DNA from: Streptomyces mangrovisoli
Lineage (GTDB): Bacteria > Actinomycetota > Actinomycetes > Streptomycetales > Streptomycetaceae
Assembly: GCF_000974985.2 (NCBI RefSeq)
Contig: NZ_LAVA02000089.1
Span: forward strand, 1-47,819
Reading direction: 5' to 3'
Length of the DNA: 47,819 nucleotides
The first letter of the stretch is position 1. Each line of letters opens with the position of its first letter. Positions 40,623-47,819 of this stretch are shown here, in pieces. The notes under the pieces are model-generated. The model saw only the letters and a list, made by a program, of their open reading frames with translations. It ran no database searches and was not told the origin of the DNA. The translations under genes and the position numbers were made by a program.

Positions 40623-42623
40623 ATGACCAAGCTCTTGGATCGACGGCTGCGCATGGTGGCCGCGTCGGCAGCCCTGGCCATGGCCGCGACGGCTGGGATG
40701 ACGGCGCCGGCCGGGGCCAGTACCGCCACGGCGGACGGGCGGCGGTTGCAGCGTCAGTTCGACGCGGCCGCCGCCGAGTTCGGCGTGCCGGACGCCGTAC
40801 TGCTGGCCGTCTCCTACCAGGAGAGCCGGTGGGAGTCCCACCAGGGCCGCCCGAGCACGACGGGCAACTACGGCGTCTTCGGCCTGACCGGGGTCACCAA
40901 GGCTGACCTGAACGCCGCGCGGGCCACGCACCGGGTACGTCCGCCGGGAGTGGCCGCTGAGCAGGGGGCCCCGGCCGCCCGACCCGTCACGGACTCGCCC
41001 GCGCTGCACCTGCTCGATGCCGCCGCGCGGCTGATCGGCCGGCCGGCGCGGCAACTGCGCGCCGACAGTGCGCAGAACATCCGTGGCGCCGCCGCGCTGC
41101 TCGCCCGCTACCAGCGGGAGGAAGGCGCACCGGCGTCCGCGGACCCGGCCCGCTGGAGGGCGGCGGTGGCCCGGTTCGGGCGTGGCGGCCTGCCGCAGGA
41201 CGGCGCGGAGGGTGCCGGGACCGGCCGGGTCTTCGCCCACCGGGTGTACGCGACACTGCGGGACGGGGTCACCCGGACCACGTCCGACGGCCAGCTGATC
41301 GTGCTGCGTCCCCACTCCGAACTGCCCCCGGACCAGGACGCGCTGGGGCTCGGCACCGGGTCCGGCCAGGCGGCTGCAGGACAGACCCCCGAATGCCCGG
41401 CCGGGCTCGAGTGCGACTTCACGCCGGCCGCGTACGCACTGACCGACCCCGACGACCCCACCTCGTACGGAAACTACAACCCGGCCAACCGCCCCGCGGA
41501 CGGTCAGACGATCCGCTACATCGTCATCCACGACACCGAGAGCGACTACGACGGCGCCATCGCCTCCTTCCAGAACCCGCGCGAACAGGCCTGTGCGCAC
41601 TACCTGGTCAGGTCGAGCGACGGCCATGTCACCCAGCTCGTGCACACCAAGGACATCGCCTGGCAGGCGGGCAACAAGACGGTCAACATGCACGGCATCG
41701 GCATCGAGCACGAGGGCTTCGCGGTCCCCACCGACCGGCCGACCTGGTACTCCGAGCAGCTCTACGAATCCTCCGCGGAGCTGGTGCGCTACCTCGCCGC
41801 CCGCTTCGGCGTCCCGCTGGACCGGGAACACATCATCGGCCACGAGGACGTGCCCGGCCCGACGCAGGGCGCCATCTCCGACATGCACTGGGACCCGGGG
41901 ACCTTCTGGGACTGGAGCCACTACCTGGAGCTGCTCGGCGCGCCGATCCCGGCCGGCTCCGGCACCCCGCCCCGGCCGGGCGACACCGTCACCATCGCCC
42001 CTCCCTTCGACGCGACCAACCAGCCGCAGGTCAGCGGGGTGGCGGCCCGGCCGGAGAACTTCGTCTACCTGCGCACCCGCCCGGCCGCCGACGCCCCGCT
42101 CATCAACGACGGCACCACCAAGGCCGACGACTGGAGCGACAAGGCGGTCACCGGCACCCGCTACGTGGTCGCCGAGCAGCAGGGCGACTGGACGGCCATC
42201 TGGTACGACGGCCAGAAGGCCTGGTTCCTCAACGCGGGCGGGCACACGGCTCGCACCCACCCGGGCGACGCGCCGGGCGGCCCGGTCGTGCTGACCCCGC
42301 GCGCCGGACTCGCCTCGATCCCGGTCTACGGCCGCGCCTTTCCCGAGGCCGCCGCCTACACTCCGTACCCCGCCATCAAGGCCCCGGCCGTGGAGCCGCT
42401 GGACGCGACGATCCCGGCCGGGCAGGCCTACGTGGCGGGCGACCCGGTGGCGCATCCGGCCGACTACTTCTACGACGAGAACATCAACGGCGACGCACCG
42501 GACGACCGGACCCTCGTGGTCGGCAAGGACACCTACTACTCGATCCGCTACAACCACCGCCTAGCCTTCCTGAAGGCCGCCGACGTCCAGGCGACCGCCG
42601 CCCAGGCCGCCACGAGCGGGTGA
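40623..42623 (+). CDS. Secreted N-acetylmuramoyl-L-alanine amidase (Amidase_2), paralog of the gene at 11405
   Basis: This 666-aa exported hydrolase has the same domain order as the gene at 11405: signal peptide (to about residue 35), a lysozyme-like domain (AVSYQESRWESHQGRPSTTG), then a zinc amidase with IVIHDTES, GIEHEG and MHWDPGTFWDW. It ends in SH3-like segments (VYLRTRPA, WTAIWYDGQKAWFLN) and a similar tail (YNHRLAFLKAADVQ). The ATG at 40623 begins a clear signal peptide (MVAASAALAMAATAGMTAPA). Lies divergent from the MarR operon, 178 bases away. Presumably acts on cell-wall turnover. Confidence 0.9.
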   Translation: MTKLLDRRLRMVAASAALAMAATAGMTAPAGASTATADGRRLQRQFDAAAAEFGVPDAVLLAVSYQESRWESHQGRPSTTGNYGVFGLTGVTKADLNAARATHRVRPPGVAAEQGAPAARPVTDSPALHLLDAAARLIGRPARQLRADSAQNIRGAAALLARYQREEGAPASADPARWRAAVARFGRGGLPQDGAEGAGTGRVFAHRVYATLRDGVTRTTSDGQLIVLRPHSELPPDQDALGLGTGSGQAAAGQTPECPAGLECDFTPAAYALTDPDDPTSYGNYNPANRPADGQTIRYIVIHDTESDYDGAIASFQNPREQACAHYLVRSSDGHVTQLVHTKDIAWQAGNKTVNMHGIGIEHEGFAVPTDRPTWYSEQLYESSAELVRYLAARFGVPLDREHIIGHEDVPGPTQGAISDMHWDPGTFWDWSHYLELLGAPIPAGSGTPPRPGDTVTIAPPFDATNQPQVSGVAARPENFVYLRTRPAADAPLINDGTTKADDWSDKAVTGTRYVVAEQQGDWTAIWYDGQKAWFLNAGGHTARTHPGDAPGGPVVLTPRAGLASIPVYGRAFPEAAAYTPYPAIKAPAVEPLDATIPAGQAYVAGDPVAHPADYFYDENINGDAPDDRTLVVGKDTYYSIRYNHRLAFLKAADVQATAAQAATSG

Positions 42624-42634
42624 GCTGTCCGCCT

Positions 42635-42659
42635 CGGCGGCCGAGCGGCGCGGCCGCCG
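42635..42659 (+). terminator. Terminator hairpin of the second amidase gene
   Basis: CGGCGGCCG (42635-42643), seven-base loop, CGGCCGCCG (42651-42659) is a perfect 9-bp stem beginning 11 bases after the amidase stop. Confidence 0.7.
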
Positions 42660-42749
42660 GGGCGAGCCGGCCCACCACGGTCGTCCGCCTGGCCCGCCCT
42701 CACCAGCCGGTGCGCGGTGTCGTCGCCGCGCGTGAGGCGACCCCGGCAC

Positions 42750-43388
42750 TCACCGCGGCCGGCCGTGCGGTGGCGCGGACGTCAGGTGTGCCGCCGGTGG
42801 CAGTGACGCGTGCCGGGGGCAGGCTTCGAGTGCCTGGATCGCCAGTGCCGCGAAGCGTCGGGAGGCCTTGACCTGTTCGTCGGCCGACGCGGCGTGGATG
42901 CCCTTGTTGGCCATGAGTACGAGAATCAGGTCGTCCAGCACGAAGTCGGACCGCAAGTGCCCTGTCTCCTTGGCTCGTTGAGCGAGACCGGCGACCGCCT
43001 TCACCGTGTACTCGCGGCCCGCGGCGACATCCTTCACCCCCGGGTAGGCCGACAGGAATGCCTCCGTGAAGCCCCGATCGCGTGCGTGCAGCTCACAGAT
43101 CCTCTCGATCACCAGGCACAGGCCACGCCGCGGATCAGGATCGGCGCACCCCTCGTCGACGATGGCGCGACAGGCGTCCAGCTGGTCCGCGAAGGCCTCG
43201 GCGACCAGCAGCTGCTTGGTGGGGAAGCGCCGGTACAACGTCGCGGGCCCCACCCCGGCACGCCGTGCGACCTCCCGCATCGGCACGTCCATGCCCTCGG
43301 TGGAGAACAGCGCCCGGGCCGCGTCGAGGATGCGTTCGCGGTTGTCCAGCGCGTCGGAGCGCAGCGGGTGAGGCAAACGGTCGGTCAC
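42750..43388 (-). CDS. TetR-family transcriptional regulator
   Basis: This 212-aa repressor has the TetR N-terminal helix-turn-helix (RERILDAARALFSTEGMDVP, MREVARRAGVGPATLYRRFP) and an all-helical ligand domain after residue 70. GTG at 43388 is used; an alternative GTG at 43397 would add three residues. It is divergent from the oxidoreductase gene at 43485, with an exact palindrome between them. It most likely represses that gene and itself. The ligand is unknown. Confidence 0.92.
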   Translation of the reverse strand: MTDRLPHPLRSDALDNRERILDAARALFSTEGMDVPMREVARRAGVGPATLYRRFPTKQLLVAEAFADQLDACRAIVDEGCADPDPRRGLCLVIERICELHARDRGFTEAFLSAYPGVKDVAAGREYTVKAVAGLAQRAKETGHLRSDFVLDDLILVLMANKGIHAASADEQVKASRRFAALAIQALEACPRHASLPPAAHLTSAPPHGRPR

Positions 43389-43407
43389 CGCTCTCACTTT
43401 AGCCAAG

Positions 43408-43423
43408 CGGACGGGGCCGTCCG
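43408..43423. promoter_or_regulatory. Candidate TetR operator between divergent genes
   Basis: CGGACGG-GG-CCGTCCG is a perfect 7-bp dyad with two central bases, 19 bases upstream of the TetR start and 61 bases upstream of the oxidoreductase start. Confidence 0.65.
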
Positions 43424-43484
43424 TTACCGTCCGGGACGTACGCAGACCCACGCGCTCGGGCGGCCCGAGAACCTGGAGGCCACA

Positions 43485-44450
43485 GTGAAGGCAATCTCGA
43501 TCCAGCGGTTCGGAAGTCCTGACGGTCTGGCCGTCGTCGACCTGCCGGTACCCGAACCTGCCGCCGGGCAGGTACTGATCGCCACCGAGGCGGTCGGCGT
43601 CGGGGGAGTGGACACCGTGATCCGGAGCGGGGCGCTGGCCGCCTACGGCTTCACGGAGGGCCATATCCCGGGTGGCGAGGTGGCGGGCACCGTGACCGCG
43701 GTCGGCGACGGCGTCGACGCGTCGTGGATCGGCCTGCGGGTGTGGGCCTTTACCGGCACCGGCGGAGGCTACGTCGAACAGGCCGCCGTGCCGGTCGAGC
43801 AGGTTCTTCCGCTGCCCGCCGGCCTGTCCGCCGCTGCCGCGGTCACGCTCGGCAGCTCCGGCGCGGTGGCCCACTTCGGGCTCCGCCGAGCTCGTTTCGC
43901 TCCGGGGGAGACGGTCCTGGTACGCGGCGCGGCCGGCAGTATCGGGATCATGACCGTGCAGCTCGCGGGCCGCGGTGGCGCCGCCGCGGTGGCGGTCACG
44001 ACATCGTCGGCCGAGCGCGGCGAGCGGCTGCGCCGACTCGGCGCGACCCACGTGCTGGACCGCTCCGGCGACGCAGGCGGCGGGGCTGCTCCGGCGGGCT
44101 ATGACGTCATCATCGACGTGGTGGCCGGTGCGGACATGCCGTCGTTCTTCGACCGGCTCAACCCGAACGGCCGCATGGTGGCCGTGGGCGCCGTCGCGGG
44201 TCAGCCGCCCGCGGACTTCGGCACGAAGATCATGGCCGCGTTCCAGAAGTCGCTGTCCTTCGCCGCCTTCAGCGCGGCCACCGTCGCCCCGGCCGAGCTG
44301 AGCGCCCTGCGCGGCGAGCAGTTCGCCGCAGCGAGCCGCGGCGAGATCGAAACGGTGGTGCACGAGCTGCTGCCGCTGGACCAGGCCGCGCTGGCACACC
44401 GGAAGATGGACGCGGGTGAGGTCTTCGGCAGGATCGTGCTGACGCCGTAG
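43485..44450 (+). CDS. Zinc-less NADP-dependent quinone oxidoreductase
   Basis: This 321-aa medium-chain reductase has a GroES-like N-terminus (VKAISIQRFGSPDGLAVVDL, HIPGGEVAGTVTAVGDGVDA) and the Rossmann signature VRGAAGSIGIMTVQLAGRGG near 145-165. A C-terminal segment YDVIIDVVAGADMPSFFDRL follows. Zinc-binding cysteines are absent. The GTG at 43485 has GGAGG seven bases upstream. It is divergent from TetR, which probably controls it. A second enzyme of the same family lies at 28108, but the two are not close in sequence. Confidence 0.9.
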   Translation: MKAISIQRFGSPDGLAVVDLPVPEPAAGQVLIATEAVGVGGVDTVIRSGALAAYGFTEGHIPGGEVAGTVTAVGDGVDASWIGLRVWAFTGTGGGYVEQAAVPVEQVLPLPAGLSAAAAVTLGSSGAVAHFGLRRARFAPGETVLVRGAAGSIGIMTVQLAGRGGAAAVAVTTSSAERGERLRRLGATHVLDRSGDAGGGAAPAGYDVIIDVVAGADMPSFFDRLNPNGRMVAVGAVAGQPPADFGTKIMAAFQKSLSFAAFSAATVAPAELSALRGEQFAAASRGEIETVVHELLPLDQAALAHRKMDAGEVFGRIVLTP

Positions 44451-44976
44451 CCCCGTGTGCTCCCGGCACGGCGGCCTGTCGGCGTCCCGCCGTGCAGTGC
44501 ACGGTGGCCCCTCGGCGTCCCGCCGCGTAGCCCTGGTGTGCCCCGGCGAGCAGGGTGTCGAGGGGGGCGCGTCGCGGGGGCGGGGATCTCGATGGGTACG
44601 GCGTTGACGAACCAGCCGAGTGGGAGAACCGGTCCGGCCCGCATCGGTTGACGGGCATGAGGGCCCGGTAGGTGTCGGGGCCGCCCTCGTCCCGTACCGA
44701 GGCGGCCGTCGCGGCGAGGAGTCCGGCGAGCAGGGTTCCGCCGGACGCGCGGCACGCTGTCTCCACCCGGCGCGTCAGGCCATCGGTCAGCAGGCCGTGG
44801 GTGCGGTCGACCGGCGCGCAGCAATGGCCCGGCTGGACGCCGAGGTCGAGGGGCGGGAGGGCGAGCGGCGAGACCTCGGTGGGCCGGCCCTGGCCGAGCC
44901 GCGTGAACTCGGCGTTGGAGCGTCGTACCAAATGGGAGCGCTGCACCATCTTGCAAGGTGCTCGTGGCCCTCCGGG
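44451..44976. other. Intergenic region holding the condensation-domain remnant
   Basis: Of this 526-base stretch, 44515-44949 is the decayed gene. The outer parts show no other gene. GTCCCGCCG occurs twice near 44481 and 44518 in similar contexts (GGCGTCCCGCCG), a weak direct repeat. Confidence 0.4.
44515..44949 (-). pseudogene. Decayed condensation-domain-type gene (C-terminal half, frameshifted)
   Basis: The minus strand reads like the second half of an NRPS-type condensation or acyltransferase domain: LTRRVETACRASGGTLLAGL, LAATAASVRDEGGPDTYRAL and MPVN. The frame then changes near 44637 to VLPLGWFVNAVPIEIPAPAT and returns near 44568 to APLDTLLAGAHQGYAAGRRG. Two compensating shifts and a missing N-terminal half (the ADP-ribosylglycohydrolase ends 28 bases upstream) mark this as a pseudogene. 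The catalytic HHxxxDG region is not present. It is a remnant of a secondary-metabolism-type gene. Confidence 0.6.
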
Positions 44977-45888
44977 TTACCCGATCGCCACCGCCGGCAA
45001 GGGTTCACGGGCCGCGTGCCAGGCGGGAGGGAGCCCGGCCACGCCGGTGCGGGCGGCGATCACGCCGCCGGCGATCGCGCAGGTGGTGTCGATGTCGCCC
45101 TGCCCGGCAACGGTGAACCACATGCCCTCGTGCAGGTCGTCGAGGTGTCCTGCCGCGCACCACAGGGCGTACGGGACCGTGTCGGGACCTGACATCTGGT
45201 AGCCGGAGCCCAGGACCTTCGCCGCGTGCCGGACCGAGGTGTGCTCCGGCATCCGGGCGGCGATGCGCAGCCCGGACCGGACGTCGCAGTCGGGGAGTTG
45301 TGCGGCGACGGCCTGAAGGAGGTCGGTCCGGCTCGGGGCCGGTCCGCCGCGGCTGTGGGCGGCGAGGGCCGCGGCGACGGCGACGGCCACGGCTCCGGCG
45401 ACCGCCTCCGGGTGGTGGTGCGAGACCGTGCTCTGGCGGGCGGCCTGTTCGGCGGCCGTGTCGAGGTCGGCGCCGTGCCATGCGCCGAGCGGGGCGGCGC
45501 GCATCGCCGCGCCGTTGCCCCAGGACCCCTGGCCGCCGAACTGTCCGGAGACCACCTCCCGCCAGGGCTCGCCCGCGCCGATCCGGCGCAGCACGTCGTG
45601 CATGGACGCTCCGTACCCGCGGTGCGTGTCGTCGGCGTAGGCCTCGGCGAACCGCAGGGCGAGACGGTCCTGGTCGACGATGCCGCCGCCGTCGACGAGT
45701 TCCCGGACCAGGACGAGGGCCTGCGCGGTGTCGTCGCTCCACCGCCACAACGGCTCGCGGGGCAGCGTTCGTTGCTCCAGGGCTGCCAGGCCGTCGTGGC
45801 GCAGGACGGCGAACCAACGGTCACCGAAGGCGTCGCCGAACGCGAGGCCGTGCAACGAGTCCAGGGCGGCAGTGGGCGCGGTGATCAT
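44977..45888 (-). CDS. ADP-ribosylglycohydrolase family protein
   Basis: This 303-aa protein has the all-helical ADP-ribosylhydrolase fold, which removes ADP-ribose from modified proteins, nucleic acids or small molecules. The N-terminal motif LHGLAFGDAFGDRW and the metal-binding WSDDTAQALVL are both present, as is the C-terminal QGDIDTTCAIAGGVIAARTG that completes the dinuclear magnesium site. The ATG at 45886-45888 is used. The enzyme appears intact. Its start is close to the promoter region of the demethylase gene, from which it is divergent. The natural target is unknown. Confidence 0.92.
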   Translation of the reverse strand: MITAPTAALDSLHGLAFGDAFGDRWFAVLRHDGLAALEQRTLPREPLWRWSDDTAQALVLVRELVDGGGIVDQDRLALRFAEAYADDTHRGYGASMHDVLRRIGAGEPWREVVSGQFGGQGSWGNGAAMRAAPLGAWHGADLDTAAEQAARQSTVSHHHPEAVAGAVAVAVAAALAAHSRGGPAPSRTDLLQAVAAQLPDCDVRSGLRIAARMPEHTSVRHAAKVLGSGYQMSGPDTVPYALWCAAGHLDDLHEGMWFTVAGQGDIDTTCAIAGGVIAARTGVAGLPPAWHAAREPLPAVAIG

Positions 45889-46179
45889 CGGGCCAGTTTC
45901 GCAGCTGGGACGGTCGATGCGCGTTCCGTTTTTCGGAAGTGGACGGGCTTCTGATCGGGGCCTCGGCTGCCGGATGCCCGAACTTTTTCGCCGCGGAGTG
46001 TTGCGCTCGCGTGACGGCCCACCTAGCGTTCTGCTGGACAGACGAACAGTCTGCACAACAGACGGAGCGGGTGTGCTGAGGTACCCCGGTCGGCTGGGAC
46101 GAACGACTGGGGACCGTACTTCCCACGCTCGCCTGAGCCGGGCGGCCGGGACGTGCGGACTCGTACAGAGAGGTGAGAC
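45889..46179. other. Divergent promoter region of the demethylase gene
   Basis: This 291-base region holds the promoter annotated separately. Just downstream, CAGAC-N5-GTCTG (46039-46053) and a third ACAGAC (46059 on) suggest a regulator site in the leader. GAGAGGTGAG just before the ATG at 46180 is the ribosome binding site. Confidence 0.45.
46001..46029 (+). promoter_or_regulatory. Candidate sigma-70-type promoter for the demethylase gene
   Basis: TTGCGC (46001-46006) and TAGCGT (46024-46029) are spaced by exactly 17 bases, a good housekeeping-type promoter for Streptomyces. Transcription would start near 46036, giving a leader of about 145 bases that includes the CAGAC/GTCTG dyad. Confidence 0.6.
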
Positions 46180-47541
46180 ATGAGCCAGGAGAGTGTCGAG
46201 CAGGCCATCCAGCGGGCGGGCACCGCTGTGCAGCTGCTGCGCAACTCCCCGATCCGGCCCCACACGTTCCCGGTGCAGGCCGAGTTCACGAACTGGCGTT
46301 CCGAGCAGCGGGCCTGGCGGGAGTCGGTGGCGCTGCTGGACCAGTCGCACCACATGACGGATCTGTACATCCAGGGTCCGGACGCCTCGCGGCTGCTCTC
46401 CGACCTCGGGGTCAACAGCTTCAAGAACTTCGGCCCGGGGCGCGCGAAGCAGTACGTCGCTGTCAACCACGACGGTCAGCTGATCGGAGACGCCGTCCTC
46501 TTCCACCTGGAGCAGGACGTCTACGACCTCGTCGGTCACCCCCCGGTGCTGGACTGGGTGCAGTACAACCTGGAGACCGGCGACTACGACGCGACCACGG
46601 AACGCGACGACAACTCCTACGACCGTGTGTCCGGTCCGCCGAAGGTCTACCGGTACGAACTCCAGGGACCGAACGCGGTGGCGCTGCTGGAGAAGGTGAC
46701 GGGGGTGCCCGTGCCGGAGACCCGCTTCTTCCACATGGCGGACTTCACGATCGCGGGGCACAGGGTCCGCGGCCTGCGCCACGGCATGGCCGGACAGCCG
46801 GGCTTCGAGCTCTTCGGCCCCTGGGAGGAGGGCGACGCCGTCCGCGAGGCGATCCTGGCGGAGGGCGAGGCCTTCGATCTGGTGCGCGTGGGGGCGAAGG
46901 CATACTCCACGGCCAACCTCGAGTCGGCCTGGGTTCCGGCACCGATACCGGCCGTCTTCTCGGGCGAGAGGATGAAGGGCTATCGCGAGTGGCTGAAGAC
47001 CCCCGCGATGGGCTCGCTCGGCGGTTCGATGGACTCCGCCGACATCGAGGACTACTACGTCACCCCCTACGACGTCGGTTACGGATCGATCGTGAAGTTC
47101 GACCACGAATTCGTCGGCCGGGCCGCTCTGGAGGAGATCACGCAGAATCCCCCGCGGGTCAAGGTCACGCTTGTCTGGCACGCGGAGGACGTCGCCGCCG
47201 CGATCGGCTCGCTGTACCGGCGCGACGAACTCCCCGCGAAGTTCGTGGAGTTCCCCAAGGCGCGTTACGCCCTCCACCAGAGCGACAAGGTCCTGCGCGA
47301 CGGGGAACTGGTGGGCATCTCGATGGATGTCGGCTACATCGCCAACGAGCGGTCCATGGTCTCCCTGGCCACCGTCGACCTCGCCCACAGCGAAGCGGGC
47401 ACCCAGGTCACGGTGGTGTGGGGGGAGAACCCCAACTCGGCGAAGCCCGGCGTCGAGGCGCACCGTCAGGTCGAGATCCGTGCCACCGTGGCGCCCGCCC
47501 CCTATGTGCAGTTCGCCCGTGAGGCCTACCGGTCCAAGTAG
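46180..47541 (+). CDS. GcvT-family tetrahydrofolate-dependent O-demethylase (LigM-like)
   Basis: This 453-aa protein is longer than glycine-cleavage T protein and matches the vanillate/syringate-type demethylases of the GcvT fold. Folate-domain landmarks are SVALLDQSHHMTDLYIQGPD, YVAVNHDGQLIGDAVLFHLE and YRYELQGPNAVALLEKVTGV. The later LRHGMAGQPGFELFGPWEEG and the C-terminal barrel with VGISMDVGYIANERSMVSLA complete the fold. It would move a methyl group from a methoxylated aromatic to tetrahydrofolate. A clear promoter and long leader precede it. No ring-cleavage gene or other lignin-degradation gene is in view, so the substrate is uncertain. Confidence 0.88.
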   Translation: MSQESVEQAIQRAGTAVQLLRNSPIRPHTFPVQAEFTNWRSEQRAWRESVALLDQSHHMTDLYIQGPDASRLLSDLGVNSFKNFGPGRAKQYVAVNHDGQLIGDAVLFHLEQDVYDLVGHPPVLDWVQYNLETGDYDATTERDDNSYDRVSGPPKVYRYELQGPNAVALLEKVTGVPVPETRFFHMADFTIAGHRVRGLRHGMAGQPGFELFGPWEEGDAVREAILAEGEAFDLVRVGAKAYSTANLESAWVPAPIPAVFSGERMKGYREWLKTPAMGSLGGSMDSADIEDYYVTPYDVGYGSIVKFDHEFVGRAALEEITQNPPRVKVTLVWHAEDVAAAIGSLYRRDELPAKFVEFPKARYALHQSDKVLRDGELVGISMDVGYIANERSMVSLATVDLAHSEAGTQVTVVWGENPNSAKPGVEAHRQVEIRATVAPAPYVQFAREAYRSK

Positions 47542-47664
47542 GCCGACAGGGCACCGAGTTCGAACCGCGCCCCTGGCCGGGCGGGTTCCCCATGACACAC
47601 GCCGCCGTTTCGGACGGACCAACCTGACGCCCCGCGTCCTCCGTCGGCGGTGTGTGCACGTCGT

Positions 47665-47693
47665 CCGGTTCCGGCAGCAACTGCCGGAACCGG
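47665..47693 (+). terminator. 13-bp perfect hairpin downstream of the demethylase gene
   Basis: CCGGTTCCGGCAG (47665-47677), loop CAA, CTGCCGGAACCGG (47681-47693) is a perfect stem, 124 bases after the stop. There is no U-tract. A terminator for the demethylase transcript is the simplest reading. Confidence 0.6.
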
Positions 47694-47788
47694 GCTGCGA
47701 ACCGGGCCGGCGAGCAGCCCGCCACGACGGGCGGCCCGTCGTCCACACGCGGGGCCCCGGCACGTCGATCCGTTTCGCCCGGCCCGTG

Positions 47789-47819
47789 TCCGGTCGCCCT
47801 CCGGTCGCCCTCCGGTCGC
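47789..47819. repeat. 11-nt tandem repeat truncated by the window end
   Basis: TCCGGTCGCCC occurs at 47789-47799 and 47800-47810, with a third, incomplete copy to the last base (47811-47819). The array may continue beyond the window. Confidence 0.7.

Larger units (their letters stand above)
47542..47819. other. Intergenic region to the window end
   Basis: This 278-base region has no supported gene; the minus-strand frames here are compositional. It holds a long hairpin (47665-47693) and an 11-nt direct repeat at the edge of the window, both listed separately. Confidence 0.45.

Noticed and set aside
47408..47746. 112-aa minus-strand frame at the window end
   Set aside because: It overlaps the demethylase C-terminus and the long hairpin and shows no protein-like pattern.

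Overview
The window is very GC-rich, with frequent GTG starts, purine-rich Shine-Dalgarno sites, many one-component regulators, a large SpoIIE-type phosphatase and receptor-type Ser/Thr kinases. All of this points to a Streptomyces or close relative, probably an accessory rather than a core part of the chromosome. I see no rRNA, tRNA, CRISPR array, phage module or intact insertion sequence.

Layout. 1-2.2 kb: a frameshifted partial gene, a small hypothetical gene, a truncated universal stress protein and a HEAT-like protein. 2.4-4.5 kb: phased 16-nt repeats, then a fusion of an FHA domain with an FAD-dependent monooxygenase. 4.5-7 kb: a divergent SnoaL-like/LysR pair with a 9-nt repeat and a LysR box between them, then a PEP mutase-family enzyme. 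7-13.4 kb: a DUF4232-like lipoprotein, an XRE/NB-ARC/TPR regulator, a small secreted protein and a large secreted amidase. 13.4-17.6 kb: gene fragments around a zinc-ribbon protein, an FAD monooxygenase, a YunG-like protein, an Imm35/YrhB-like protein and a RibD/DHFR-type reductase. 17.7-22.1 kb: a lipoprotein, a 938-aa sensor/PP2C/anti-sigma-kinase-like protein and a DUF1963-like protein.

22.2-27.75 kb holds the most striking unit: a three-gene minus-strand operon joined by TGATG stop/start overlaps. It encodes a lipoprotein and two paralogous Ser/Thr kinases, each carrying a twin-arginine-containing membrane anchor and an extracytoplasmic branched-chain-amino-acid-type binding domain. 28-37.6 kb: a quinone oxidoreductase, an S1-like protein, a GntR-ABC transporter operon with a clear operator, 20-nt and 15-nt intergenic tandem repeats, a GNAT enzyme, two methyltransferases, an HxlR regulator and a PucR regulator divergent from an APC permease. 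39.4-47.8 kb: a MarR-PEBP operon, a second amidase paralogous to the first, a TetR/oxidoreductase divergent pair, a decayed condensation-domain gene, an ADP-ribosylglycohydrolase, and a GcvT/LigM-type demethylase with a recognisable promoter.

How the genes work together. Several units are regulator-plus-target pairs with visible palindromic operators (LysR/SnoaL, GntR/ABC, HxlR/methyltransferase, MarR/PEBP, TetR/oxidoreductase). The kinase operon, the SpoIIE-type protein and the FHA-monooxygenase together suggest phosphorylation-based signalling, but no direct link between them can be shown from sequence. Intergenic tandem repeats of five different periods (16, 9, 20, 15 and 11 nt) are a recurrent and unexplained feature.
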